DNA of 36,234 bases from Saccharopolyspora elongata (GCF_004348985.1 NZ_SMKW01000091.1:1-36234), one strand, 5' to 3'. Positions 8,389-17,170 are shown, counted from the stretch's first letter. Made by a program: numbers and translations. Notes: generated by a model not told the origin, from the letters alone.

Positions 8389-8400
8389 TAGCGTCGGGGT
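8389..8400 (+). promoter_or_regulatory. Leaderless promoter -10 box of rarA
   Basis: TAGCGT at 8389-8394 fits the TANNNT -10 box and is followed by exactly 6 nt before the GTG start at 8401. No Shine-Dalgarno sequence precedes the GTG. This spacing is characteristic of actinobacterial leaderless mRNAs, in which transcription starts on the first base of the start codon. No -35 box is obvious, as is common in this group. Confidence 0.5.
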
Positions 8401-9756
8401 GTGAGCGAGGGCTTGTTCGACGAAGGGCTGTTCGGCGCCGACACCGAGATGCGCGCGGGCGAGAAGCTGGCCGAGAACGCGCCGTTGGCGGTGCGGATGC
8501 GGCCCCGCTCGCTGGACGAGGTCGTGGGCCAGCAGCACCTGCTGGGGGCCGGGGCCCCGCTGCGTCGCCTGGTGGAAGGCGCGGCACCGGCATCGGTGCT
8601 GCTCTACGGGCCGCCGGGCACTGGCAAGACCACGCTCGCCAACCTCGTCTCGCTGGCCACCGGCCGCCGGTTCGCGGCGCTTTCCGCGCTGTCCTCCGGC
8701 GTCAAGGAGGTGCGCGCGGTCATCGAGGAGGCGCGCCGTCGGCTCGGCCGCTCGGGCGAGGCGACGGTGCTCTTCATCGACGAGGTGCACCGGTTTTCCA
8801 AGACCCAGCAGGACGCGCTGCTGGGCGCGGTCGAGGACCGCACCGTGCTGCTGGTGGCGGCCACCACGGAGAATCCCCACTTCTCCGTGGTGGCCCCGCT
8901 GCTGTCGCGCTCGCTGGTGCTGCAGCTGCGCAGCCTGGAGGAAGACGACATCCGGACGCTGCTGCGCCGGGCGGTTGGCGAGGAGCGCGGCCTGGGAGGG
9001 GCCTTGCGCCTGGAAGAGGACGCCGAGGCGCACTTGGTCGCGCTCGCCGGCGGCGACGCGCGGCGGGCGCTGACCGCGCTCGAAGCGGCGGCGGAGTCGG
9101 CGACCTCGACCGGCGCGGACGCCATCGACCTGGCGACGGTCGAGGCCACCGTGAACCGCGCCGCGGTGCTCTACGACCGGGGCGGCGACCAGCACTACGA
9201 CGTGGCGAGCGCGTTCATCAAGTCCATCCGCGGGTCCGATGTGGATGCCGCGCTGCACTACCTGGCCCGGATGGTGGAGGCGGGGGAGGACCCGCGGTTC
9301 ATCGCCCGCCGGCTCGTCGTGCACGCCAGCGAGGACATCGGCATGGCCGACCCGACCGCGCTGCAGGCCGCCGTCGCGGCGGCGCACGCGGTGCAGTTCA
9401 TCGGGATGCCCGAGGGGCGGATCGCGTTGGCGCAGGCCACGATCCACCTCGCCACCGCGCCGAAGTCGAACGCGGTGATCATGGCGATCGACGAGGCGCT
9501 GGGCGACGTCCGGGCGGGCAAGGCCGGCCCGGTGCCGCCGCACCTGCGCGACGGGCATTACGCCGGGGCGGAGAAGCTCGGCAACGCCAAGGGCTACCAG
9601 TACCCGCACAACAAGCCGGAAGGCGTGCTCGCCCAGCAGTACCCGCCCCGCGAGCTGGTGGGCCGCGACTACTACCAGCCGACCGGCCGCGGCGCGGAGC
9701 GCACGCTCAGCGACCGGGTCCCGAAGCTCCGCAGCATCATCCGCGGCGAGGACTGA
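8401..9756 (+). CDS. rarA: Replication-associated recombination protein A (RarA/MgsA AAA+ ATPase)
   Basis: 451-aa AAA+ ATPase of the RarA/MgsA/WRNIP1 family, which acts at stalled replication forks. Walker A is GPPGTGKTT (about 70-78), Walker B LFIDEVHRF (124-132), and ATTENPHFSVVAPLLSRS carries sensor 1 and the arginine-finger region. The C-terminal half has the conserved SAFIKSIRGSDVDAALHYLA and tetramerisation parts. Length and motif order are complete. GTG at 8401 has no ribosome binding site but lies 6 nt after a -10-like box, so the mRNA is probably leaderless. In mycobacteria rarA lies in the same neighbourhood as alaS, mltG and the shikimate genes, which agrees with a vertically inherited core region. 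Confidence 0.95.
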   Translation: MSEGLFDEGLFGADTEMRAGEKLAENAPLAVRMRPRSLDEVVGQQHLLGAGAPLRRLVEGAAPASVLLYGPPGTGKTTLANLVSLATGRRFAALSALSSGVKEVRAVIEEARRRLGRSGEATVLFIDEVHRFSKTQQDALLGAVEDRTVLLVAATTENPHFSVVAPLLSRSLVLQLRSLEEDDIRTLLRRAVGEERGLGGALRLEEDAEAHLVALAGGDARRALTALEAAAESATSTGADAIDLATVEATVNRAAVLYDRGGDQHYDVASAFIKSIRGSDVDAALHYLARMVEAGEDPRFIARRLVVHASEDIGMADPTALQAAVAAAHAVQFIGMPEGRIALAQATIHLATAPKSNAVIMAIDEALGDVRAGKAGPVPPHLRDGHYAGAEKLGNAKGYQYPHNKPEGVLAQQYPPRELVGRDYYQPTGRGAERTLSDRVPKLRSIIRGED

Positions 9757-9808
9757 GCCGGTGGCTCGCGGTTTCGACCGAACCTCGGCCCGCCGGTCAC
9801 CTGGAGTC

Positions 9809-9830
9809 CGCAGTTTCAATTGAAACTGCG
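9809..9830. repeat. Perfect 22-bp AT-rich palindrome (TTTCAATTGAAA family)
   Basis: CGCAGTTTCAA at 9809-9819 is followed without a spacer by its exact reverse complement. It lies between rarA and the 2-hydroxyacid dehydrogenase gene, 52 bp after the rarA stop. The same core, TTTCAATKGAAA, recurs four times at 17109-17249. It could be a transcription end structure, although no T-run follows, or an operator. The sequence is unlike the GC-rich surroundings. Confidence 0.7.
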
Positions 9831-9924
9831 AGCGGGGACCGTGGGGATGGTGGCGGTCGACCGGTGAGCCCGGGGCGGGGCGGCAGGTAGATTCCGGCGA
9901 GGTTCTCGTCGCGAGGAGGTCGTT

Positions 9925-10890
9925 GTGGACAAGCGGATCGTGGTCAGCCGGGTTGTTCCGGAGTCCGCATTGGACGTGCTGCGCGAGGTCGGCGACGTGC
10001 ACGTCTGCCCGCAGGACCGGCCGCTGACCGCGCCCGAGCTGCGCGAGGCGGTGCGCGGCGCGCACGCGATCGTCACGATGCTGCACGACAAGGTCGACGC
10101 CGAGCTGGTCGAAGCCGCCGGCCCGCAGCTGGAAGTGGTCGCCAACGTGGCGGTCGGCTACGACAACGTCGACGTCCCGGCCGTGACCGGGCGCGGCGTC
10201 ACCGTCACCAACACGCCCGGCGTGCTCGTCGACGCGACCGCCGACCTGACCATCGGGCTGCTGCTGATGGCGACCCGGCGTCTCGGCGAGGGCGAGCGGC
10301 TGCTCCGGTCGCGCCGGCCGTGGACCTTCCACCTCGGCTTCATGCTCGGCGCCGGGTTGCAGGGCAAGACGCTCGGCATCGTCGGGCTCGGCGACATCGG
10401 GCAGGCCGTGGCGCGGCGGGCCCGCGCGTTCGGGATGGACATCGCCTACACCGGCCGGCGTCGTGTCGCCGCGGACGTGGAGGCCGAACTCGACGCCCGT
10501 TTCCTGACCAAGGACGAGCTGCTGCGCACCGCCGACGTGGTGTCCCTGCACTGCCCGCTGACCGAGCAGACCCGGCACCTCATCGACGAGGCGGCGCTCG
10601 CGGCCATGAAGCCGACCGCGTTCCTGATCAACACCAGTCGCGGCCCGGTGGTCGACGAGGGCGCGCTGGCGAAGGCCCTCCACGAGCAGCGGATCGGCGG
10701 TGCGGCCCTCGACGTCTTCGAGCGCGAACCCGAGGTGGAGCCCGCGCTGCTCGACCTCGACAACGTCGTGGTGGTGCCGCACCTGGGATCGGCGACCACC
10801 GAGACGCGAACCGCGATGGCCGAGCTCGCCGCCCGCAACGCCGCCGCGGTCGTCACCGGCCGGGAACCGCTCAACCCGGTCCGCCCGTAA
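9925..10890 (+). CDS. D-2-hydroxyacid dehydrogenase (glyoxylate/hydroxypyruvate reductase type)
   Basis: 321-aa NAD(P)-dependent dehydrogenase of the D-2-hydroxyacid family. The Rossmann motif is GIVGLGDIGQAVARRA (about 151-166), and catalytic residues are R239 in NTSRGPVVDE, E268 in DVFEREPEVE and H286 in VVVPHLGSA. VAVGYDNVDV and the GLLLMATRR region match glyoxylate/hydroxypyruvate reductases better than SerA, and there is no ACT domain. The dinucleotide loop continues TGRRR, and the arginines after the second strand suggest NADPH preference (inference). The GTG start has an excellent GAGGAGGT site at 9913-9920. The gene stands alone, with a strong stem-loop 20 bp after its stop. Confidence 0.88.
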   Translation: MDKRIVVSRVVPESALDVLREVGDVHVCPQDRPLTAPELREAVRGAHAIVTMLHDKVDAELVEAAGPQLEVVANVAVGYDNVDVPAVTGRGVTVTNTPGVLVDATADLTIGLLLMATRRLGEGERLLRSRRPWTFHLGFMLGAGLQGKTLGIVGLGDIGQAVARRARAFGMDIAYTGRRRVAADVEAELDARFLTKDELLRTADVVSLHCPLTEQTRHLIDEAALAAMKPTAFLINTSRGPVVDEGALAKALHEQRIGGAALDVFEREPEVEPALLDLDNVVVVPHLGSATTETRTAMAELAARNAAAVVTGREPLNPVRP

Positions 10891-10909
10891 CACGATCGGT
10901 TCGGGATGC

Positions 10910-10942
10910 GCGCCCTTCGCCGAATTGTTCGGTGAAGGGCGC
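10910..10942 (+). terminator. Stem-loop terminator candidate after the dehydrogenase gene
   Basis: GCGCCCTTCGCCGAA (10910-10924) pairs with TTCGGTGAAGGGCGC (10928-10942): a 15-bp stem with one G-T pair and a 3-nt loop, 20 bp after the dehydrogenase stop. A U-tract is missing, as is usual for actinobacterial terminators. Confidence 0.6.
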
Positions 10943-10981
10943 CGCTCGTTTCGCCGATCGGATCCCAGGTCGGGAGCCCCG

Positions 10982-11004
10982 GCCGGGCGGGCGCGCCGCC
11001 CGGC
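10982..11004. other. Very GC-rich stem-loop between genes
   Basis: GCCGGGCGG (10982-10990) and CCGCCCGGC (10996-11004) form a perfect 9-bp stem with a 5-nt loop, followed by the palindrome GCCCGCGGGC. It lies upstream of the DUF948 gene and may belong to its leader or to the end of the preceding transcript. Such stems arise easily at this GC content, so function is uncertain. Confidence 0.3.
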
Positions 11005-11132
11005 GGTGCCCGCCCGCGGGCCGGGCCGACCGGGTGCGGGAGTGAGGATCGGGGCCGGTAACCTGACGCACGATCAACGGACCGGGCCGAGAGCTCGGTC
11101 CCACCGAATGACGTGGACATACGGGAGGGCAC

Positions 11133-11540
11133 GTGACGCCCACGCAGATCGCCGCGCTGATCGCCGCCGGAGCGTTCGTGCTGCTGGTCGTGCTGCTGGC
11201 GATCCCGCTGATCAAGCTCGGCCGCACGCTGGACGAGGCGACCATCGCGATCCGCAAGGCGCACGAGAACTCCGATCCGCTGTTCACCGGGGCGAACTCG
11301 ACCATCACGCACGTCAACACCCAGCTGGAGCGCGTCGACGGGATCACCGCCAACGCCAAGACGATCAGCGGCAACGTCTCGGCGTTGTCTTCGCTGTTCA
11401 CGGCTACACTGGGTGGCCCGTTGGTGAAGACGGCGGCGTTCTCCTACGGGGTCAGCAAGGCGCTGCGGGCCCGCCGGAAGCGGCGGCAGGAGCCCGCTGG
11501 CCGGCACTTCCGCCGCAAGGGCAAAGGGGGGCGCAAGTGA
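11133..11540 (+). CDS. DUF948 family membrane-anchored protein
   Basis: 135-aa protein with one N-terminal transmembrane segment (AGAFVLLVVLLAIPLIKLG, about 12-30), a helical, probably coiled-coil stretch with VNTQLERVDGITANAKTISGNVSAL (about residues 63-87), and a strongly basic tail (RARRKRRQ to the end). This is the DUF948 layout; in actinobacteria such genes commonly sit just before alaS. Function is not established. A GGGAGGG site at 11123-11129 supports the GTG start. Its stop codon overlaps the next start (GTGA at 11537-11540), so the two small proteins are translationally coupled and may work together. Confidence 0.85.
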   Translation: MTPTQIAALIAAGAFVLLVVLLAIPLIKLGRTLDEATIAIRKAHENSDPLFTGANSTITHVNTQLERVDGITANAKTISGNVSALSSLFTATLGGPLVKTAAFSYGVSKALRARRKRRQEPAGRHFRRKGKGGRK

Positions 11541-11851
11541 GGCGCCTGTTCTGGTTCGGCGCCGGCGTCGCGGCCGGGGTCGCGGTGGCGCGCAAGCTCA
11601 ACGAGACCGCCCGCAAGGCGACTCCGAGCGGCATGGCAGAGCAGCTGGGCGGCGCGGTCCGCGAGCTGGCCGGAGCCGTCGGCTCGTTCGGCGCCGAGGT
11701 GCGCGCGGGAATGCAGGAGCGGGAGCAGGAGCTGCACGACGTCGTCGAGCGCGGCAGCGTCGTCGACACGGTGCAGTTCCGCCGGATCGACGCCCCGATC
11801 GCCGACGAGGGCGCGGCCGGCGGCCGGCGAGCTCGCCGGGCGGGCCGCTGA
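11537..11851 (+). CDS. Small DUF6167-like protein
   Basis: 104-aa protein that starts with GTG overlapping the DUF948 stop by four bases. It opens RRLFWFGAGVAAGVAVARK (about 2-20), a short hydrophobic anchor, and continues as an amphipathic, charged helix with EQLGGAVRELAGAVGSFGAEVRAGM and an Arg-rich end. It resembles the DUF6167 family found between the DUF948 gene and alaS in many actinobacteria. Function unknown. The longer upstream reading frame in this frame (from 10700) is not coding: it crosses the dehydrogenase gene and two stem-loops, whereas the overlap start fits coupling. alaS follows 76 bp downstream. Confidence 0.8.
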   Translation: MRRLFWFGAGVAAGVAVARKLNETARKATPSGMAEQLGGAVRELAGAVGSFGAEVRAGMQEREQELHDVVERGSVVDTVQFRRIDAPIADEGAAGGRRARRAGR

Positions 11852-11927
11852 CGCCGGCGCCGAAGCGCCGCCAGCCGTCCGCCGGTACCCCAAGCCGACT
11901 CCGTCACCCGAGTTCCGAGGACCCACC

Positions 11928-14600
11928 GTGCAGACCCACGAGATCAACAATCGGTTCACCGAGCACTTCCGCGGCCGCGGCCACACCGTGGTGCCCAGCG
12001 CGTCGCTGATCCTGGACGACCCGACGCTGCTGTTCGTCAACGCCGGGATGGTGCAGTTCAAGCCCTACTTCCTGGGTGAGGCGCCGGCCCCGTACCCGCG
12101 GGCCACCAGCATCCAGAAGTGCGTGCGCACCGGCGACATCGACGAGGTCGGCAAGACGACCCGGCACAACACGTTCTTCCAGATGGCGGGCAACTTCTCC
12201 TTCGGCGACTACTTCAAAGAAGGCGCCATGGGCTACGCCTGGGAGCTGCTCACCAAGTCCCAGGCCGACGGCGGCTACGGCTTCGACCCGGAGCGGCTGT
12301 GGGTGACCGTCTACGAGAAGGACGACGAGGCGGCCCATCTGTGGCAGAAGGTCGCCGGCGTGCCCGCCGAGCGGATCCAGACCCGCGACGGCAAGGACAA
12401 CTACTGGGACATGGGCGTGCCCGGTCCCGGCGGCCCGTGCTCGGAGATCTACTACGACCGCGGCCCGAAGTACGGCCGCGAGGGCGGCCCGGTCGCCGAC
12501 GAGGACCGCTACATCGAGATCTGGAACCTGGTGTTCATGCAGGACATCAGGGGTGAGCAGTCGCCGAAGCTGGGGCACCCGCCGATCGGCACGCTGCCGA
12601 CCAAGAACATCGACACCGGCATGGGCGTCGAGCGGGTGGCGTGCCTGCTGCAGGGCGTGGAGAACGTCTACGAGACCGACCTGGTCCGCCCGGTGATCGC
12701 CAAGGCCGAGGAGCTCTCCGGCCGCCGCTACGGCGCGAACCACGAGGACGACGTGCGGTTCCGCGTCATCGCCGACCACGCCCGCTCCGGCGTGATGCTG
12801 GTCGGCGACGGCGTCACCCCCGGCAACGAGGCCCGCGGCTACGTGCTGCGGCGGCTGCTGCGCCGGATCATCCGCTCCACCCGCCTGCTGGGCGTGCAGG
12901 AGCCGGTGCTCGGCGAGTTCAGCAAGATCGTGCGCGACGCGATGGCGCCGAGCTACCCGGAGCTGGTCACCGAGTTCGACCGCATCGACTCGGTGATGCG
13001 CAACGAGGAAGAAGCCTTCCTGACCACCCTGACGGCGGGTTCGAAGATCTTCGACGTCGCGGTGGCCGAGACCAAGAAGGCCGGCGGCAAGCAGCTGGCC
13101 GGCGAGCAGGCCTTCCAGCTGCACGACACCTACGGCTTCCCGATCGACCTGACGCTGGAGATGGCCTCCGAGCAGGGCCTGACCGTCGATGAGCAGGGCT
13201 TCCGGAACCTGATGGCCGAGCAGCGCCGCCGGGCCAAGGAGGACGCCAAGGCGCGCAAGACCGGCCACGGCGACCTGTCGACCTACCGGACGCTGCTGGA
13301 CCAGCACGGCACCACCGAGTTCATCGGCTACACCGACCTGCAGTCGCACAGCCGGGTGCTGGGCCTGCTGGTCGACGGGCAGCCGGCGAAGTCCGCCGCC
13401 GCGGGCACCGAGGTCGAGCTGGTCCTGGACCGCACCCCGTTCTACGCCGAGGGCGGTGGCCAGATCGCCGACACCGGCCGGTTGGTCGGTCCCGGTGTGG
13501 CCGTCGAGGTGCACGACGTGCAGCGCGCGGTCCCGGGCCTGTTCGTGCACCGCGCCAAGGTCGTCGAGGGCGAGCTCGGCGTGGACACCTCGCTGGAGGC
13601 CGCCGTCGACGTCGCGCGGCGCCACGCGATCGAGCGGTCGCACTCCGCCACCCACCTCGTGCACGCGGCGGTGCGCAGCGCCTACGGCAAGCGCGCCGCG
13701 CAGGCCGGTTCGCTGAACTCGCCCGGCCGGATGCGCTTCGACTTCACCGCCCCGTCCGCGGTGTCGGCCGGCGTCCTCACCTGGGTCGAGGAAGAGGTCA
13801 ACGACTACCTGCAGAGCGACGTCGAGGTGCAGGCCTACACCACGACGATGGACCGGGCCATGGAGCTCGGCGCCGTCGCGCTGTTCGGCGAGAAGTACGG
13901 CGACCAGGTCCGCGTCGTCGACATGGGCGACTACTCCCGCGAGCTGTGCGGCGGTACCCACGTGCCGAGCATCGCCCGCCTCGGCGTGGTCAAGCTGGTC
14001 GCCGACTCCTCCGTGGGTTCCGGCGTGCACCGCGTCGAAGCGCTGGTCGGCATGGACGCGATGCGCCACATCAGCAAGGAGCACCTGCTGGTCAGCCAGC
14101 TCGCCGAGCAGTTCAAGGTGCCGGCCGACGAGCTGCCGGAGCGCATCCAGGGCGTGGTGTCCCGGCTGCGCAGCGCGGAGAAGGAGCTGCACCAGCTGCG
14201 CATCGCGCAGGTCCTGCAGTCCGCGGGTGAGCTCGCCGACAAGGGCACCGACGTGCACGGCGTGACGCTGGTGGCAGAGCAGGTGCCGGACGGTGTGGAC
14301 GGCAACGCGCTGCGCGCGCTGGCCGGTGAGATCCGCGGCCGGCTCGGCTCCCGCCCGTCCGTGGTGGCGCTGTTCTCCGCCGAAGAGGGCAAGGTCAGCT
14401 TCGTGGTCGGCGCCAACGACGCCGCGCGGGACAAGGGCATCGCGGCGGGCAAGCTGGTGCCCGGCTTCGCGGCCGAGGTCGGCGGGCGCGGCGGCGGCAA
14501 GCCGGACATGGCGCAGGGCGGCGGCACGAACCCCGCCGGCATCACCGCGGCGATCGCGGCGCTGCGCACGGCCCTGGACCAGGTGGTGGCTGGCGGGTGA
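11928..14600 (+). CDS. alaS: Alanyl-tRNA synthetase
   Basis: 890-aa class II synthetase that charges tRNA-Ala and clears mischarged Ser/Gly. The catalytic domain starts near residue 1 (FVNAGMVQFKPYFLGE and GNFSFGDYFKEGA are typical). The editing domain holds the zinc site: H572 and H576 in HSATH, plus C674 and H678 in CGGTH. The C-terminal C-Ala domain ends in a Gly-rich segment (VGGRGGGKPDMAQGGG). Length and all motifs are complete. The GTG start has GAGGA at 11917-11921, 6 nt upstream. The stop overlaps the ruvX start (GTGA at 14597-14600), opening a coupled alaS-ruvX-mltG-aroE run, the conserved actinobacterial order. Confidence 0.98.
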   Translation: MQTHEINNRFTEHFRGRGHTVVPSASLILDDPTLLFVNAGMVQFKPYFLGEAPAPYPRATSIQKCVRTGDIDEVGKTTRHNTFFQMAGNFSFGDYFKEGAMGYAWELLTKSQADGGYGFDPERLWVTVYEKDDEAAHLWQKVAGVPAERIQTRDGKDNYWDMGVPGPGGPCSEIYYDRGPKYGREGGPVADEDRYIEIWNLVFMQDIRGEQSPKLGHPPIGTLPTKNIDTGMGVERVACLLQGVENVYETDLVRPVIAKAEELSGRRYGANHEDDVRFRVIADHARSGVMLVGDGVTPGNEARGYVLRRLLRRIIRSTRLLGVQEPVLGEFSKIVRDAMAPSYPELVTEFDRIDSVMRNEEEAFLTTLTAGSKIFDVAVAETKKAGGKQLAGEQAFQLHDTYGFPIDLTLEMASEQGLTVDEQGFRNLMAEQRRRAKEDAKARKTGHGDLSTYRTLLDQHGTTEFIGYTDLQSHSRVLGLLVDGQPAKSAAAGTEVELVLDRTPFYAEGGGQIADTGRLVGPGVAVEVHDVQRAVPGLFVHRAKVVEGELGVDTSLEAAVDVARRHAIERSHSATHLVHAAVRSAYGKRAAQAGSLNSPGRMRFDFTAPSAVSAGVLTWVEEEVNDYLQSDVEVQAYTTTMDRAMELGAVALFGEKYGDQVRVVDMGDYSRELCGGTHVPSIARLGVVKLVADSSVGSGVHRVEALVGMDAMRHISKEHLLVSQLAEQFKVPADELPERIQGVVSRLRSAEKELHQLRIAQVLQSAGELADKGTDVHGVTLVAEQVPDGVDGNALRALAGEIRGRLGSRPSVVALFSAEEGKVSFVVGANDAARDKGIAAGKLVPGFAAEVGGRGGGKPDMAQGGGTNPAGITAAIAALRTALDQVVAGG

Positions 14601-15067
14601 CCGAACACCGGCAGGCGGACCCCGGACCGGGACGTCGGCTCGGCGTCGACGTGGGTGCGGTCCGGGTCGGTGTCGCGCTCAGCGACCCCGCCCCGATGCT
14701 GGCGACCCCGCTGGTCACCTTGCGGCGGGATGCCGACGGCGACACCGATCTCGCGCAGCTGGCCGAGCTCGTCGCCGAACACGAGGTGGTGGAAGTCGTG
14801 GTCGGCCTGCCCAAGACGCTGGCAGGCCGGCACGGAACCGCGGCGGAGACGGCGCAGTCCTACGGGGCGGCGCTCGCGGAGCGGATCGCGCCGGTGCCGG
14901 TGCGGTTCGCCGACGAGCGGCTGACCACCGTGACAGCCAGCCGGATGCTGTCGCAACGCGGGGTGCGGGGGAAGAAGCAGCGAGCCGTGGTCGACCAGGC
15001 GGCCGCGGTGGAGATCTTGCAGGCGTTCCTGGACAGTCGGGGGAAGACACGAGAGGACCTTTCGTGA
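14597..15067 (+). CDS. ruvX: RuvX/YqgF family Holliday junction resolvase-like nuclease
   Basis: 156-aa RNase H-fold protein. The family signature LGVDVGAVRVGVALSDP (first catalytic Asp about residue 18) is followed by VVVGLPKTLAGRHG, the conserved Glu in RFADERLTTVTASRML and the late Asp in VDQAAAVEILQAFLD. YqgF members are linked to 16S rRNA 5'-end processing as well as junction resolution, so the exact role is uncertain. Start and stop codons overlap neighbours on both sides (GTGA with alaS, GTGA with mltG), which indicates translational coupling. Conserved context and normal length make the call firm. Confidence 0.93.
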   Translation: MTEHRQADPGPGRRLGVDVGAVRVGVALSDPAPMLATPLVTLRRDADGDTDLAQLAELVAEHEVVEVVVGLPKTLAGRHGTAAETAQSYGAALAERIAPVPVRFADERLTTVTASRMLSQRGVRGKKQRAVVDQAAAVEILQAFLDSRGKTREDLS

Positions 15068-16266
15068 CCGACGATCTCGGATTGTTCGCGGACGAGCCCG
15101 ACGAGCGGCAGCGACGCGCCCCCGACCCGGAGCGGTTCCGCCGTCGCAAGCGGCGCCGCCTGGTGACCGCGTTGGCCAGCCTGTTCGTGCTGGTGCTGGT
15201 CGGTTTCGGCGTGCTGTACGCCACTAGCCAGCTGATGCAGATCGGTTCCTACGAGGACTACGCGGGCGAAGGCACCGGTGACGTCGTCATCGAGATCAAG
15301 GCCGGGGAGACCGTCAGCGCCATCGGCCGGAACCTCGCCGAGAAGGACGTGGTGGCCAGCACCAAGGCGTTCACCAAGGCCGCCGAGCCCAACCGGCAGA
15401 TCAACAGCATCCAGCCGGGCTACTACCTGATGCGCAACAAGATGTCCGGCGAGGCCGCCGTGGCGCACATCCTGTCGCCGGCGGCGAAGGTCGGCCGGGT
15501 GGACATCCGCGCCGGCATGCGGCTGGAGGACCAGCTGGCGCCCGACAACGGCCACACGCCGGGCGTCCTGACCAAGCTCGCCGAAGCCACCTGCGCCGGG
15601 GCCAACCCCAACTGCATCACCTCCGAGGAGATGCACCGGGTCGCCGCGACCGCCGACCTGGCGTCGCTCGGCGTGCCGCAGTGGGCGATCGCCGACGCCT
15701 CCAAGGCCGAGCCGAAGCGCCGGCTGGAAGGCCTGATCATGCCCGGCCTCTACGACGTGAAGCCCGGCGAGACCGCGGAGAACGTGCTGCGCGACGTGGT
15801 CACCCGGTCCGCGGCGGCGCTCGAGGTCGCCGGACTGCCGAAGGCCGCCGAGGGCAGCCGCTACAGCCCGTACGAGCTGCTCAAGATCGCGTCGCTGGTG
15901 CAGAGCGAAGGCATCACCAAGGACTTCGGGCAGATCTCGCGGGTGATCCACAACCGGCTCGCGCCGCCCGCGATGCACCTCGGGCTGGACTCCACGATCA
16001 ACTACCCGCTGGACAAGCCGTCGCTGCTGACCAGGCCGGAGGACCGGGAACTGCCGGGCGCGTACAACACGTACAAGAACTACGGCCTGCCGCCGACGCC
16101 GATCTCGGCGGTCAGCAAGGAAGCGGTCCAGGCGGCGGAAACGCCCGCCGACGGCACCTGGAAGTACTTCGTCAAGTGCTACCCGGACGGCACCTCCTGC
16201 TTCGCCAACACGCCGCAGGAGCACCAGGCCTACATCGACGAGGCGCGGGCCCGTGGCGCGTTCTGA
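15064..16266 (+). CDS. mltG: Endolytic murein transglycosylase MltG
   Basis: 400-aa YceG/MltG family protein that cleaves nascent glycan strands at the membrane. An acidic and basic cytoplasmic tail (1-33) leads to one transmembrane helix (about 34-54), followed by a LysM-like part (about 72-140, VVIEIKAGETVSAIGRNL) and the YceG domain with LEGLIMPGLYDV (221-232). The conserved catalytic glutamate is expected in IASLVQSEG (E282), followed by RVIHNRL and LGLDSTINY. The GTG start overlaps the ruvX stop, with AGAGGA upstream. The larger open frame back to 14293 only reads through alaS and ruvX out of frame. aroE starts 14 bp before its end. Confidence 0.93.
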   Translation: MTDDLGLFADEPDERQRRAPDPERFRRRKRRRLVTALASLFVLVLVGFGVLYATSQLMQIGSYEDYAGEGTGDVVIEIKAGETVSAIGRNLAEKDVVASTKAFTKAAEPNRQINSIQPGYYLMRNKMSGEAAVAHILSPAAKVGRVDIRAGMRLEDQLAPDNGHTPGVLTKLAEATCAGANPNCITSEEMHRVAATADLASLGVPQWAIADASKAEPKRRLEGLIMPGLYDVKPGETAENVLRDVVTRSAAALEVAGLPKAAEGSRYSPYELLKIASLVQSEGITKDFGQISRVIHNRLAPPAMHLGLDSTINYPLDKPSLLTRPEDRELPGAYNTYKNYGLPPTPISAVSKEAVQAAETPADGTWKYFVKCYPDGTSCFANTPQEHQAYIDEARARGAF

Positions 16267-17107
16267 GCCGCGGCGGGCAGCGGTGCTCGGTTCACCGATC
16301 GAGCACTCGCTGTCCCCGGTGCTGCACGGCGCCGCGTACGCCGCGCTCGGCCTGGACGGCTGGACCTACGAGCGGGTGGAGGCCGACGCCGACGGGCTCG
16401 TCGAGTTCGTCGCCGGGCTCGGCCCCGAGTGGGCCGGGCTGTCGGTGACCATGCCCGGCAAACGAGCGGCGCTGGGCGTCGCGGGCGAGGTCAGCGAGCG
16501 GGCGGCGGCGGTCGGAGCGGCGAACACCCTGGTGCACCGGCCCGACGGCAGCTGGGCCGCGGACTGCACCGACGTCGACGGAGTCGTCGGGGCGCTGCGC
16601 AGTGCGGGCGGATTCACCACCGGCCACAGCGGGCTGGTCCTGGGAGCCGGCGGCACCGCCGCCGCGGCCCTGGCCGCGCTCGCGGAGCTCGGGCTGAGCG
16701 AAGCGACGCTCGCGGTGCGCGAGCCCGCGCGAGCGCGCGACGCGGCCGAGACCGCGGAGCGGGTCGGGCTGCGGGTGCGCGTGGAGCGGCTGGACCGCGT
16801 CGCGCTCGCGGACGCCGCGGCAGCGGCGGACGTCGTGGTGTCGACGCTCCCGGCAGGGGCGTTGGACGCGCAAGCGGCGGAGCTGGCGAAGGCCGCGTGC
16901 GTGCTGGACGTCGTCTACCACCCGTGGCCGACGCCGCTGGCCGCCGCGGTCACCGCGGCCGGCGGGCGGATCGCCACCGGGCTGGACATGCTGCTGCACC
17001 AGGCCTTCGGGCAGGTCGAGCAGTTCACCGGGCGCCCGGCGCCCCGCGAGGCCATGCGCGATGCCCTCGCCGCCGCCACCGGCGGCGAACTCCCACTCCC
17101 GCTCTGA
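16253..17107 (+). CDS. aroE: Shikimate dehydrogenase
   Basis: 284-aa NADPH-dependent enzyme that reduces 3-dehydroshikimate to shikimate. Substrate-binding SLSP (about 19-22), catalytic Lys in VTMPGKR, GAANT and TDVDG, and the C-terminal GLDMLLHQAFGQVEQFTG all match AroE. The nucleotide-binding motif appears as LGAGGTAAAALAAL. The GTG start lies inside the 3' end of mltG (14-bp overlap). The rest of the pathway (aroC, K, B, Q) begins 4.6 kb downstream, after an inserted PTS island. Three hairpins follow the stop before convergent ptsH. Confidence 0.95.
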   Translation: MARSEPRRAAVLGSPIEHSLSPVLHGAAYAALGLDGWTYERVEADADGLVEFVAGLGPEWAGLSVTMPGKRAALGVAGEVSERAAAVGAANTLVHRPDGSWAADCTDVDGVVGALRSAGGFTTGHSGLVLGAGGTAAAALAALAELGLSEATLAVREPARARDAAETAERVGLRVRVERLDRVALADAAAAADVVVSTLPAGALDAQAAELAKAACVLDVVYHPWPTPLAAAVTAAGGRIATGLDMLLHQAFGQVEQFTGRPAPREAMRDALAAATGGELPLPL

Positions 17108-17108
17108 C

Positions 17109-17154
17109 CGCAATTTCAATGGAAATTGGACCTTCGATTTCCATTGAAATTGCG
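17109..17154. terminator. Hairpin 1 between convergent aroE and ptsH
   Basis: CGCAATTTCAATGGAAAT (17109-17126) and its exact reverse complement (17137-17154) form an 18-bp stem with a 10-nt loop, starting directly after the aroE stop. Each arm carries a TTTCAATGGAAA or TTTCCATTGAAA core, the motif also seen at 9809-9830. A bidirectional terminator is the simplest reading. Confidence 0.7.
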
Positions 17155-17170
17155 TGAGTTGTCCACAGGT

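Noticed and set aside
6490..10893. 1467-codon open frame on the minus strand
   Set aside because: It runs antisense through the SulP, rarA and dehydrogenase genes, has a low-complexity Arg/His/Gly/Gln composition and no family motifs. Long antisense frames are expected at this GC content.
11904..14258. 784-codon minus-strand open frame over alaS
   Set aside because: Antisense to an intact alaS with all motifs; composition artefact.
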